Source: Prolixibacteraceae bacterium (GTDB lineage: Bacteria > Bacteroidota > Bacteroidia > Bacteroidales > Prolixibacteraceae). From it: a stretch of 18,118 bases of DNA. This document shows positions 5,878 through 13,915 of this stretch, piece after piece. How positions within the stretch are numbered: position 1 is the first letter of the stretch; each line of letters starts with the position of its first letter. The notes beneath the pieces are model-generated. The model made no database searches, was not told where the DNA came from, and worked only from the letters and a program-made list of their open reading frames with translations. Both the position numbers and the translations under genes were made by a program. The stretch covers positions 1-18,118 of the forward strand of contig DPCJ01000029.1 of assembly GCA_003516705.1 (NCBI GenBank), in the 5' to 3' direction.

Positions 5878-7251
5878 TCAAACCTCATCAGGAACAAAGT
5901 ACGGTTTACGGTAATTCCGTGTCAGCATCATATCGGCTTCCGGGTCGTTGGCGAATCGTTCATAAGCGCCAACAAAAGTCAGTTCGCGTTTCAACCTGTA
6001 CGAAATATTGGCTAACGCCGGCAATGCCGATGAATAAAAGCCTTTGTTAATGTCGCAATGCAAATCGTAATCGCTGCCCGAACGGATTGAATCGATGAAA
6101 TTAGCGTAATGTTCAGTTCCACCGGGAGGTGCCAGATAAGTAGGGTCTTTTGGTGTATCAGAATTTTCGCGTTTCGACGATGCAAAAGGCTGTCCTTCTC
6201 GCTGGCGAAAAGCTTTCCAAGAACTTCCGTTCAATTCGAGATATCCATCAGTTCCGTAAAATATATTCCCTATTCTGACATCGAGCGACGATTCGCTGTT
6301 GGTAAACCTTCCACGGGTTTCGAATTCAAGAATCTTCCCATCGGCATAAGTAAACACCGAGGTTTGGGTGTTTGGCGTTTCCTGTGAACACTCTTTCGGG
6401 CTAATGCCAAACAAGCCTCCTGAAGAATAAATATTTACAGGGTGTTCGTTTTTGTTCATCCCCCAGCGGGCAATGTCGAACTGGTGCGGACCCTGGTTGG
6501 CAGTATCGCCGCCACCGGTAGCCCAATGCCAGTGCCAGTTGTAGTGTCCACGCTTTTCGTTGTAAGGTTGCCACGTTGCCGGGCCTAGCCAGTTGTCGTA
6601 ATGCAATGTTTCGGGCGGCATACTGTCGGGCGAAATGCCAAACGAATCGCGGGGTTTGTAGCACAAACCTTTAGCCATATAAACTTCGCCGATACCGCCA
6701 AAATGCAGAAATTCCATGGCTTCAATCACGTTGGCAATCGAGCGGTTCTGGAAACCCACCTGCACCCGCACGTTATATTTCTGGGCAGCTTCCACCATTT
6801 TCCGGCCTTCAAAAACATTATGACTGGCAGGTTTTTCGACATACACATGTTTTCCGGCCTGACAAGCCCAAATGGTAGCCAGTGCATGCCAATGATTAGG
6901 TGTGGCAACTGAAACAGCGTGAATTTCCTTGTCGTCGAAAACACGCCGCATGTCCCACTCTGTTTTTGGTTTTTCTCCCAGTGCGTCCTCCACTTTTTTA
7001 ACCCTGTCGGGGAAAAGTTCTTCGTCAACATCGCAGAGCGTTTTCAGCATCACATTCCTGTTGTCTTTTAATGCACACCAGGTTCCAATGTGTGCATTTC
7101 CTTGTCCACGGATACCTATTACGGCGAGGTTTATTCTGTCGTTCGCCCCTTTAATTGAGGCATACGATTTGGCGCTCATGCCCATTCCGCCAATTATGAT
7201 TCCTGCAGTTCCCAAGGCACTTTTCTTTAAAAAATCTCTTCTTTCTGTCAT
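5878..7251 (-). CDS. Gfo/Idh/MocA-family oxidoreductase with Tat signal
   Basis: The protein has 457 residues from ATG at 7251. An in-frame TTG nine codons upstream is less likely, because the ATG start places the twin-arginine motif at the N-terminus. The Tat signal is TERRDFLKKSALGTAG (R4, R5), so the folded cofactor-loaded enzyme is probably exported. The Rossmann nucleotide site is LAVIGIRGQGN (42-52), and the family EKP motif with the conserved lysine is at 139-141 in YVEKPASHN. GGGDTANQGPHQFDIARW (247-263) carries the family's active-site acid/histidine region. Members act on sugars or cyclitols with NAD(P); some Tat-exported relatives are GH109 glycosidases using bound NAD. The substrate cannot be read here. 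It ends at the shared terminator. Confidence 0.9.
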   Translation of the reverse strand: MTERRDFLKKSALGTAGIIIGGMGMSAKSYASIKGANDRINLAVIGIRGQGNAHIGTWCALKDNRNVMLKTLCDVDEELFPDRVKKVEDALGEKPKTEWDMRRVFDDKEIHAVSVATPNHWHALATIWACQAGKHVYVEKPASHNVFEGRKMVEAAQKYNVRVQVGFQNRSIANVIEAMEFLHFGGIGEVYMAKGLCYKPRDSFGISPDSMPPETLHYDNWLGPATWQPYNEKRGHYNWHWHWATGGGDTANQGPHQFDIARWGMNKNEHPVNIYSSGGLFGISPKECSQETPNTQTSVFTYADGKILEFETRGRFTNSESSLDVRIGNIFYGTDGYLELNGSSWKAFRQREGQPFASSKRENSDTPKDPTYLAPPGGTEHYANFIDSIRSGSDYDLHCDINKGFYSSALPALANISYRLKRELTFVGAYERFANDPEADMMLTRNYRKPYFVPDEV

Positions 7252-7338
7252 TTTCAGCTCTTTATTTTGGTTTAGCAACTGGCGTACAATTTACCAATTT
7301 GATTTGAAAACGGTCAAATCAGGCTTGTTGTTTTTTTC

Positions 7339-7346
7339 TATTTTTG
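7339..7346 (+). promoter_or_regulatory. Bacteroidota -7 promoter element for plsC
   Basis: TATTTTTG matches TAnnTTTG, 24 bases before the plsC ATG. The 118-base gap is shared with the divergent oxidoreductase gene, for which only imperfect elements are visible. Confidence 0.5.
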
Positions 7347-7369
7347 AACGCTGTAAAATTTTTAAAAGA

Positions 7370-8104
7370 ATGAGAAAGATTCTTTCTGTGATACTTACCC
7401 CGGTTTATTTGCTTTGGTTTGCTTTATTACTGGTTATTTTTCATCCGATACAGGTGGTAACCCGCTGGATTTGGGGCTACCCAATACGGAAAAAAGTTGT
7501 TGATATTCTTAACTTCGGATTGCTTTATTCACTCTGGATATTGGGAACCCGTATCTCATTTAAAGGTTTTGAAAAGATTCCGCAAAACAGGCCGCTGATT
7601 ATTGTAGCCAACCACCAGAGTTTACTCGACATTGTGGCCATTGTGGTTGGATTCAGAAAAAACCATCCGAAATTTATTTCGAAAGCAGAACTGGGTCGCG
7701 GTATTCCCAGTGTTTCGTACAACCTGCGCCACGGCGGTTCTGTACTAATTGACCGTAAAAAAGGGGCGCAATCGGTGAAAGATATTATGATGCTTGGAAA
7801 ACACATTGAAGCCACAGGGTATTCGGCCTGTATTTTTCCGGAAGGAACGCGCACCAAAAACGGACTGGTAAAAACTTTTCAGCCGGCAGGAATTGCGTCG
7901 CTTATTCGTTCCGCGCCTTCGGCAGTGATTGTTCCGCTTGCCATCGATGGTTTTAAGATCATGAAAAACGGATATTTCCCGATGACGTTCGGCTGTAAAT
8001 TTAAACTGACAGCGCTGGCCCCAATTGAGCCCAAAGGCCGCGATGCCAGCGAACTGACTTTGGAAATTGAAAACCTGATTAAGAGGGAGTTGGGGCAAGC
8101 TTAA
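7370..8104 (+). CDS. plsC: 1-acyl-sn-glycerol-3-phosphate acyltransferase (PlsC family)
   Basis: The protein has 244 residues. The frame is open far upstream, antisense to the oxidoreductase, but the ATG at 7370 gives MRKILSVILTPVYLLWF, a natural membrane-anchored start just after a -7 element. PlsC motifs: NHQSLLD (81-87, catalytic HX4D), GGSVLIDR (122-129), FPEGTRT (156-162) and VPLAIDG (188-194). The enzyme transfers an acyl group to lysophosphatidic acid to make phosphatidic acid at the inner membrane. Some family members acylate other lysolipids or aminolipids, so the acceptor is not certain. A large GC-rich palindrome lies between its end and the converging E1 gene. Confidence 0.9.
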   Translation: MRKILSVILTPVYLLWFALLLVIFHPIQVVTRWIWGYPIRKKVVDILNFGLLYSLWILGTRISFKGFEKIPQNRPLIIVANHQSLLDIVAIVVGFRKNHPKFISKAELGRGIPSVSYNLRHGGSVLIDRKKGAQSVKDIMMLGKHIEATGYSACIFPEGTRTKNGLVKTFQPAGIASLIRSAPSAVIVPLAIDGFKIMKNGYFPMTFGCKFKLTALAPIEPKGRDASELTLEIENLIKRELGQA

Positions 8105-8114
8105 CGAACTAAAA

Positions 8115-8175
8115 AAACCCGCGAAGACGCGGAGACGCAAAGATATTTCTCCGCGTCTTTGCGTCTCTGCGGTTT
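8115..8175. repeat. GC-rich intergenic palindrome (copy 1)
   Basis: A near-perfect inverted repeat between the converging plsC and E1 genes. GCGAAGACGCGGAGA pairs with TCTCCGCGTCTTTGC with one wobble pair, around a 12-nt loop. Outer arms AAACC and GGTTT extend it. It shares TTTGCGTCT and CTCTGCGGTT with the element at 10670-10723. It may also slow or end transcription from both sides. Confidence 0.75.
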
Positions 8176-8185
8176 ATACTTAAAA

Positions 8186-10654
8186 CTAAATTCCTCTTGC
8201 GTTTCTGTCTAATTGTTCTGCTTCAGTAAAATCGTTTTCGCAAATATGGCCTGGCAGTGGCAAAATGCGTTCGTGAATCGCATCGATAATCCATTGTGGC
8301 TGCGGGAAGAAAGAATCTTCAAGTTCATAGGCCGGAGTAATCCAGTTGCGTGAACCCACCACAACCGGCGGAGCATCGAGGTAATCAAAGGCCAGTTCGG
8401 TGATGTTCGATGCCAAATCGCGAAGGAAAGAACCACGACCCGAAGCATCCCCAGAAATCACAATCCGCCCGGTTTTTTTCACTGATTCAATTACCAAATC
8501 GTAATTAAACGGCACCATCGAACGGGCGTCAATTACCTCAGCTGAAAGGTTGTATTTTTCTTCCAGGATTTTTGCAGCATCCAGCGCCCGGTATAAAGTT
8601 GCGCCGATAGTCAGAATCGTAACATCGGTTCCGGCTCTTTTAATGTCGGGTTCGCCTATCGGAATTTCGTAATATTCAGCCGGCACACCACCTTTGTGGA
8701 ACATCTCGCCAATATCATAAACCCGCTGACTTTCGAAGAAAATCACGGGGTCGGTTCCCTGCAGGGCGCTGTTCATCAAACCTTTTGCATCGTATGGTGT
8801 AACCGGAAAAACTACTTTCAGCCCCGGAATGTGAGCAGCCAGCGCTGTCCAGTCCTGCGAGTGTTGCGCCCCATATTTCGAACCCACCGAAACACGGATT
8901 ACCACCGGCATTTTTAACACATTACCACTCATGGCCTGCCATTTCGGTAGCTGATTAAAAACCTCGTCTCCGGCACGACCCAGAAAATCGCAGTACATTA
9001 TTTCGGGAATAACACGGCCTCCGCACATGGCGTAACCAATGGCGGTACCCACAATCGATGCTTCAGAAATTGGCGAATTAAAAAGTCTGTGGTAAGGCAA
9101 AGCTTCCGTCAATCCGCGATACACAGCAAACGCACCACCCCAATCTCGGTTTTCTTCACCATAAGCAATCAGCGTCGGGTCTTTGTAGAAGCGGTCAACA
9201 ATGGCTTCGAAAATTCCGTCGCGCAATGCATATTGTTTTATTTTCGAGAAAGGTTTCCCGTTTTCGTCGAACATGAACCGTTCCTTGGTTTCGAGTTGTT
9301 TCACCCGTGGATTTTCGGCCAGTGGATGATTTACTTCCACCGGGCAATCTTCCATTTTATCCACACTTTGGTTGCTGAACATCATCTCCCCAATCAGGTT
9401 GGGGAATTTTTTCATGTTCATGTGTGGCGAAACCTCATCGTCGATGGCCAGCTTCAATGTACTGGTAACCAATTGTGAAATTTCAGCCCTGATTTCTTCC
9501 AATACATTTTCAGTCACAATACCGGTATTTACCAGTTCATTCCCAAACCAGACAATTGAATCCTGTTTTTCCCAGGCTTCCACTTCTTCCTTGCTCCGGT
9601 ACGACGAGGCGTCAGATGGTGAGTGACCACTGTAACGATACGTGAGTACATCGAGCAAAACAGGCCCGCGCTTTTCTTCCAGAATTTTCTTTTTCCTTTT
9701 GTAGGCGTCAATCACAGCCAATGGATTGTAACCATCCACGCGTTCAGCGTGCATCTGGTCTTTGTTCAGTCCGGCGCCAATACGGGCAGCAATTTCGTAA
9801 CCCATCGTTTCGCCACAGGTTTGGCCACCCATTCCGTACTGGTTATTCATAATATTGATAATCAGCGGAAGTCCGCCTTTCATGTCGCCTTCCCATAATT
9901 CAGTAAACTGGTCCATGGTGGCAAAGGCCAGGCCTTCCCAAACGGGGCCGCAAGCCATGGAAGCATCGCCGATGTTAGCGACAATAATTCCATTCTTCCG
10001 GTTTACCTTTTTGTAAAGTGCAGCGCCAACTGAAATATCGCCCGAACCGCCCACAATGGCATTGTTCGGATAAACACCAAACGGCGTAAAAAAAGCGTGC
10101 ATCGAGCCACCCAGCCCTTTGTTGAAACCTGTTTCGCGGGCAAAAATCTCGGCTAAAGTTCCGTACAAAAGGAATTTAATTGCCAGTTCCTTTACTGTTC
10201 CTTTGTGACTGGTCTTTACCGGCGCCAAAGTTTTTCCATCGAAATGGGTATCCATAATCTGCTCCAGTTGCGCATCGTTGAGTTTATGAATGGCAGACAA
10301 ACCTTTGGCTAAAATTTCGCCATGACTGCGGTGCGAACCGAAAATAAAATCTTCGACACCCAATGTGTAAGCCATTCCAACAGCAGCAGCTTCCTGACCA
10401 ATGGAAAGGTGTGCCGGCCCCGGGTGGTCGTATTTAATTTCGTTGTACTCACCACGGATTTTGATGAGGTTGAGCATGGTTTCAAACTCGCGGATAACCG
10501 ACATGTCGTGGTAAATTCTCAGAAAATCTTCTTTTGAAAAATTTTCCTTTTCTTCTTCGATGGTTTTGTTGTATTGATTTACCGGTATCGGGTTAAATTC
10601 GATGTAACCTGGTTTGCGGACTTCCGCCGGATTTATAAATTGATTCTTAGGCAT
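8186..10654 (-). CDS. 2-oxoacid dehydrogenase E1, fused alpha and beta subunits
   Basis: The protein has 822 residues from ATG 10654; an ORF extension to 10684 runs into the intergenic palindrome and was rejected. The alpha part (about 40-410) has HPGPAHLSIGQEAAAVG, GLGGSMH (181-186), the thiamine diphosphate motif GDAS (229-232) to NN (270-271), and the loop YRYSGHSPSDASSYR (339-353). The beta part (about 475-815) has AYGEENRDWGGAF, FNSPISEASIVGTAIGYA and GAQHSQDW (595-602). It decarboxylates a 2-oxoacid and passes the acyl group to E2. Likely substrates are pyruvate, branched-chain 2-oxoacids or acetoin. Relative to usual E1 alpha there is an extra ~45-residue segment (about 120-165) and a longer gap in the thiamine motif. 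E2 lies immediately upstream; no E3 gene is present. Confidence 0.93.
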   Translation of the reverse strand: MPKNQFINPAEVRKPGYIEFNPIPVNQYNKTIEEEKENFSKEDFLRIYHDMSVIREFETMLNLIKIRGEYNEIKYDHPGPAHLSIGQEAAAVGMAYTLGVEDFIFGSHRSHGEILAKGLSAIHKLNDAQLEQIMDTHFDGKTLAPVKTSHKGTVKELAIKFLLYGTLAEIFARETGFNKGLGGSMHAFFTPFGVYPNNAIVGGSGDISVGAALYKKVNRKNGIIVANIGDASMACGPVWEGLAFATMDQFTELWEGDMKGGLPLIINIMNNQYGMGGQTCGETMGYEIAARIGAGLNKDQMHAERVDGYNPLAVIDAYKRKKKILEEKRGPVLLDVLTYRYSGHSPSDASSYRSKEEVEAWEKQDSIVWFGNELVNTGIVTENVLEEIRAEISQLVTSTLKLAIDDEVSPHMNMKKFPNLIGEMMFSNQSVDKMEDCPVEVNHPLAENPRVKQLETKERFMFDENGKPFSKIKQYALRDGIFEAIVDRFYKDPTLIAYGEENRDWGGAFAVYRGLTEALPYHRLFNSPISEASIVGTAIGYAMCGGRVIPEIMYCDFLGRAGDEVFNQLPKWQAMSGNVLKMPVVIRVSVGSKYGAQHSQDWTALAAHIPGLKVVFPVTPYDAKGLMNSALQGTDPVIFFESQRVYDIGEMFHKGGVPAEYYEIPIGEPDIKRAGTDVTILTIGATLYRALDAAKILEEKYNLSAEVIDARSMVPFNYDLVIESVKKTGRIVISGDASGRGSFLRDLASNITELAFDYLDAPPVVVGSRNWITPAYELEDSFFPQPQWIIDAIHERILPLPGHICENDFTEAEQLDRNARGI

Positions 10655-10669
10655 AACTATATTTTTTTT

Positions 10670-10723
10670 ACCGCAAAGACACAAAGTCGCTGAGAAATCT
10701 TTGCGTCTTCGCGACTCTGCGGT
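10670..10723. repeat. GC-rich intergenic palindrome (copy 2) between E2 and E1
   Basis: The element runs from ACCGC to GCGGT. CGCAAAGA (10672-10679) pairs perfectly with TCTTTGCG (10698-10705); an alternative stem is AGTCGC with GCGACT. It is related to the copy at 8115-8175. It fills the whole 68-base gap between the E2 stop and the E1 start, so it lies inside the operon transcript. Confidence 0.75.
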
Positions 10724-11979
10724 TAATATTCAATTGTTTCGATTTGATTTCTTATTTCGGCGAGGAACCGGGTTGCTTCGCCACCATCAAGCGCCTGATG
10801 ATTGTAGGTAAGCGAAAGACCAATCATCGGCACAAAACCATAAACACCTTCCTCGATTTCCTTCGGCCTCGGGATGATAGCGCAAACCCCCAGAATAGCA
10901 ACCTGCGGCAAATTAATTACCGGCGTAAACATTTCAACTCCGTAATTTCCGAGGTTCGAAATAGTAAACGTGGCAGCTTCGGGACTTAGTAAATCGGGAT
11001 TGATATTTCCGCCTCGTGCCTGTGCAGCCAGTTGCTGCAACTGAGCTGAAAGTCCGGACAACGAAAAATCGCTGGCATTTTTCAGCGCCGGAACCATTAA
11101 ACCACGGTCGGTATCAACCGCCAGTCCAAGATGAACCTTGCTGAACCACTTCATTTTATCACCCAGAAAATGGGTATTTGCCTGCGGAAATTTTTCTAAA
11201 GCACGGATTACCGCGTAACAAACCAGGTCGTTGATGGTAATATTCTGTTTGATTTTCCCTTCGGCAAATTCAGTTTTAAACTTTTTACGAAGTCGTTGTA
11301 ATTGGCGGGCGTCGGCACTGAGGTGATGCGTGAGCTGAGCCGAGTTCTGCAGCGACTGGTGCATGGCATTGGCAATCAGTTTGCGGATGTTTGAAACAGG
11401 ACGGATTTCAAAATCGTTGCCTTTTGCATAAACTGCAGTCGGCGCCTGTACTTTTGGTTTCACCCGGGCTGCAACTGTTTCAGGTTTTGAAACGGTGGTA
11501 GCAGCCGCTTCCACATCGCGGGCAATAATTCGTCCGTGTGGCCCCGAACCTTTTAATGCATAAATATCGACACCCAGCTTTTCCGCCATATTTTTTGCCA
11601 GTGGCGAAATGCGAAGATGGTCGGATAAATCACCCGGTTCCACTTCAAACTCAAAAACTACCGGGGCCTCGTCAGGCACAATAATTTCAGCTGTTTCTGA
11701 AACCGTTGATGCTCCGTTAACAAATTCTTCATACGATTCATCGGGTTGCCCTATAACTGCAATGTTTGAAAGCACTGGAATTTCGTCTCCTTCGCTGAAA
11801 AAAACAGCTAACAAAACACCGTCAGCTTTTGCCTCCTCTTCAAACGATGCCTTGTCGGTTTCGTACGAAAACAGGATGTCGCCGGTTTTGACCGTTTCAC
11901 CAACTGATTTGTACCACTGACCAAGAATGCAGGTTTCGACCGACTGACCCTGGCGCGGCATTAATACTGGTATTGCCAT
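10723..11979 (-). CDS. 2-oxoacid dehydrogenase E2 (dihydrolipoamide acyltransferase)
   Basis: The protein has 418 residues. It starts with one lipoyl domain (1-77) whose lipoylated lysine is K43 in YETDKASFE. Next come an acidic linker, a peripheral-subunit-binding domain (123-158, LRISPLAKNMAEKLGV...GPHGRIIARDV), an Ala/Val/Pro linker, and a catalytic acyltransferase domain (about 190-418) with the active-site HxxxDG motif at 394-399 (NHQALDGG). It accepts the acyl group from E1 and gives it to CoA. The binding domain implies an E3 partner encoded elsewhere. It is first in the operon, ahead of E1, and diverges from the GntR regulator gene. An operator-like palindrome lies 30-47 bases upstream of its ATG. 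Confidence 0.95.
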   Translation of the reverse strand: MAIPVLMPRQGQSVETCILGQWYKSVGETVKTGDILFSYETDKASFEEEAKADGVLLAVFFSEGDEIPVLSNIAVIGQPDESYEEFVNGASTVSETAEIIVPDEAPVVFEFEVEPGDLSDHLRISPLAKNMAEKLGVDIYALKGSGPHGRIIARDVEAAATTVSKPETVAARVKPKVQAPTAVYAKGNDFEIRPVSNIRKLIANAMHQSLQNSAQLTHHLSADARQLQRLRKKFKTEFAEGKIKQNITINDLVCYAVIRALEKFPQANTHFLGDKMKWFSKVHLGLAVDTDRGLMVPALKNASDFSLSGLSAQLQQLAAQARGGNINPDLLSPEAATFTISNLGNYGVEMFTPVINLPQVAILGVCAIIPRPKEIEEGVYGFVPMIGLSLTYNHQALDGGEATRFLAEIRNQIETIEY

Positions 11980-12008
11980 ATTTTATTGATAGTTAATTAT
12001 TCAGAACA

Positions 12009-12026
12009 AACTTGTAAATACAAATA
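12009..12026. promoter_or_regulatory. GntR/HutC-type operator, site 1 (near the E2 gene)
   Basis: AACTTGTAAATACAAATA has a perfect inner palindrome TTGTA-AA-TACAA; only the outermost bases of the right arm differ from site 2. It lies 30 bases from the E2 start codon, in the shared promoter region. HutC-subfamily regulators bind sites of the type CTTGTATATACAAG, so binding by the adjacent regulator is the natural inference. Confidence 0.7.
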
Positions 12027-12107
12027 TTTCGAAACAAAAATTTCAATAAACTGAATTTTAATTAATTAAGCATATTCGATTTATCGGGGTGTAAAATTAT
12101 ATTTTTT

Positions 12108-12125
12108 AACTTGTAAATACAAGTT
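12108..12125. promoter_or_regulatory. GntR/HutC-type operator, site 2 (near the regulator gene)
   Basis: AACTTGTA-AA-TACAAGTT is a perfect palindrome. Its centre is 99 bases from the centre of site 1 and it lies 38 bases before the regulator's ATG. Weak -7-like sequences follow it (near 12133-12140 and 12150-12157), so it probably overlaps or precedes the regulator's own promoter, allowing autoregulation. Confidence 0.75.
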
Positions 12126-12163
12126 GTGCTGATTATTTTGATTTTTTCTTAATTTTAGCCTCG

Positions 12164-12871
12164 ATGGAACAAATGCATCAATACCGGAAATTGTACGAAT
12201 TGCTGCGTGAACACATTCTTTCAGGGGTTTACGCTGAAGGAAGTCTTTTGCCTTCGGAAAACGAATTGTGCGCCACCTATGGTATGACGCGCCCTACAGT
12301 GCGACATGCACTCGATACGCTGGTAAAAGAAGGTATGATTCTGAAACAACAGGGCAAAGGCAGTATTGTAAGAAAACCGCCACAAAACATTGGGATTTTG
12401 TCGATTGAAGGAACTGCCTCAGCCATTGGCGTGCGTTACCTGAAAACCGATATTCTGCAAAAACCTGTGGCAAAAATGTGGCCCGAGAATTTTGCTTTCG
12501 AACTTTCCGAAGCCGAGCGCGACCTGGGTTGTATTTATTTGGAGCGACTCAGGTTTGTGGAAGATGTTCCTGTTTTTTACGACATCAACCACTTGCCCAA
12601 CATTTATATTCCGAGAATAACAGCCCGTTCGTTCGAAAATAAATCGCTTTTTGAAATTCTCCGGCAGGAATACCAGATTGAAATTCTGGGTGGCGAGCAA
12701 AAGCTGAAAGCCATCAAAGCCGATTCAAAAATTTCGGGATTGCTGAAAATTCAGGAAGAACAACCCGTTTTGTACATCGAACGCAAACTCACCACCAATA
12801 AAGCTGGGTTCAGTATTTATTCCACCATCTATTTTAATTCTGAAAAACATTCCATTTTCGGAAGTTTCTGA
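12164..12871 (+). CDS. GntR/HutC-family transcriptional regulator
   Basis: The protein has 235 residues. The N-terminal winged helix-turn-helix (about 8-70) has the GntR signature LLREHILSGVYAEGSLLPSE, then the recognition region YGMTRPTVRHALDTLVKEGM, then the wing QQGKGSIV. The rest (about 78-232) fits a UTRA ligand-binding domain, which in this subfamily senses a small metabolite. It is divergent from the E2-E1 operon, and two matching palindromes lie in the shared region. It most likely represses that operon and itself, but activation is possible and the ligand is unknown. Starting at the first ATG leaves a short, A/T-rich leader. Confidence 0.92.
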   Translation: MEQMHQYRKLYELLREHILSGVYAEGSLLPSENELCATYGMTRPTVRHALDTLVKEGMILKQQGKGSIVRKPPQNIGILSIEGTASAIGVRYLKTDILQKPVAKMWPENFAFELSEAERDLGCIYLERLRFVEDVPVFYDINHLPNIYIPRITARSFENKSLFEILRQEYQIEILGGEQKLKAIKADSKISGLLKIQEEQPVLYIERKLTTNKAGFSIYSTIYFNSEKHSIFGSF

Positions 12872-12903
12872 TTGCTTTTCAGGTCAATTTCTTTTCAAAT
12901 AGT

Positions 12904-12911
12904 TAATTTTG
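12904..12911 (+). promoter_or_regulatory. Bacteroidota -7 promoter element for the alpha/beta hydrolase gene
   Basis: TAATTTTG matches TAnnTTTG, 19 bases before the ATG at 12931. It suggests the hydrolase has its own promoter, rather than relying only on readthrough from the GntR gene 59 bases upstream. The predicted leader is about 13 nt. Confidence 0.55.
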
Positions 12912-12930
12912 CCTCTCTAAATTTTTGCAA

Positions 12931-13827
12931 ATGAACCTTTCTGAAGTTCTTCCCGAACCCATCAACGCTACCGGGGTAAAAGCCGACTTTATCAACGAAA
13001 AATATGGGTCGCACGAGCGCAATACTTTTGATTTGTGGCTGGCGAAATCGGAAAAACCAACACCACTGGTAATTTATATTCATGGCGGAGGTTTTACCGA
13101 AGGCGACAAATCGCGTTATTATCTTTCTGAAGATGTGGTGAGGTTTCTGAATGCCGGTATTTCGGTGGCATTGATTAATTACCGCTTTATGAATCAGCCA
13201 CCTTATGGAATTCTTGGGAGTATGAACGATTCAAAACGATGTATTCAGTATTTGCGTTTTCATGCCGAAAAATTCAATGTCGACAAAACCCGGATTGCCT
13301 GCACCGGGGGTTCTGCCGGAGCCGGAACAGCACTCTGGCTGGCTTTTTCAGACGACATGGCCGACCCGCAGAATACTGATCCAGTTTTACATGAGTCAAC
13401 ACGTTTAACCTGTGCCGGCGCTTTTGCCACGCAGGCTACTTACGATATTTTTAAATGGGACGAAATCCTTGGAATTCCGCTTTCGAAACAACCCGAAACC
13501 CTTCATTTGATTGCAAGAGCTTTGGGATTTAAATCGGCTGAAGGACGAGACCTGAGAAAAGAAACAGCCATCAGGCAAAATCTTGATTTTTTAGCCAAAA
13601 TGAAAAGTTCGGGCTCTCCTGTTTTTATTTACAACAAACACCGCGCTGGCATTCCTGAAACACAGGATGACATCAATCATCACCCGCTTCATGCCAAAGC
13701 GCTGATGAAAAAAGCTGAAAGTGTTGGCCTTGAAGCAATTGTTTATGCCCCGGAAATTGGAATCAATAATAAATCAGGCAAAGACCTCGTAGATTTTTTT
13801 CTGGAGAAATTCGGGGTAACTCCATGA
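12931..13827 (+). CDS. HSL-type alpha/beta hydrolase (esterase/carboxylesterase)
   Basis: The protein has 298 residues from the ATG at 12931; an in-frame TTG two codons earlier is less likely. The oxyanion-hole motif HGGG is at 51-54 (IYIHGGGFTEGDKS). The nucleophile elbow is GGSAG at 126-130 with S128. The catalytic histidine is probably H251 or H254 in NHHPLHAKAL, and D246 or D247 could be the acid. There is no signal peptide, so it is cytoplasmic. It likely hydrolyses a short-chain ester; the natural substrate is not evident. Alpha/beta hydrolase domains also occur near acetoin dehydrogenase E2 components, but this gene is on the opposite strand to E2 and has its own promoter, so a link is only suggestive. 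Confidence 0.87.
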   Translation: MNLSEVLPEPINATGVKADFINEKYGSHERNTFDLWLAKSEKPTPLVIYIHGGGFTEGDKSRYYLSEDVVRFLNAGISVALINYRFMNQPPYGILGSMNDSKRCIQYLRFHAEKFNVDKTRIACTGGSAGAGTALWLAFSDDMADPQNTDPVLHESTRLTCAGAFATQATYDIFKWDEILGIPLSKQPETLHLIARALGFKSAEGRDLRKETAIRQNLDFLAKMKSSGSPVFIYNKHRAGIPETQDDINHHPLHAKALMKKAESVGLEAIVYAPEIGINNKSGKDLVDFFLEKFGVTP

Positions 13828-13915
13828 AATTTTTATGTTAATTCCTTTGTAAACCGCGCCACTGGTACGAAATTTGATTTAATCCCGGCTCAAACAATAA
13901 TTAAATATTAGAGCT

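Noticed and set aside
6929..7369. Open extension of the plsC frame, 147 codons upstream.
   Set aside because: It is antisense to the oxidoreductase gene; PlsC similarity and a promoter element place the start at 7370.
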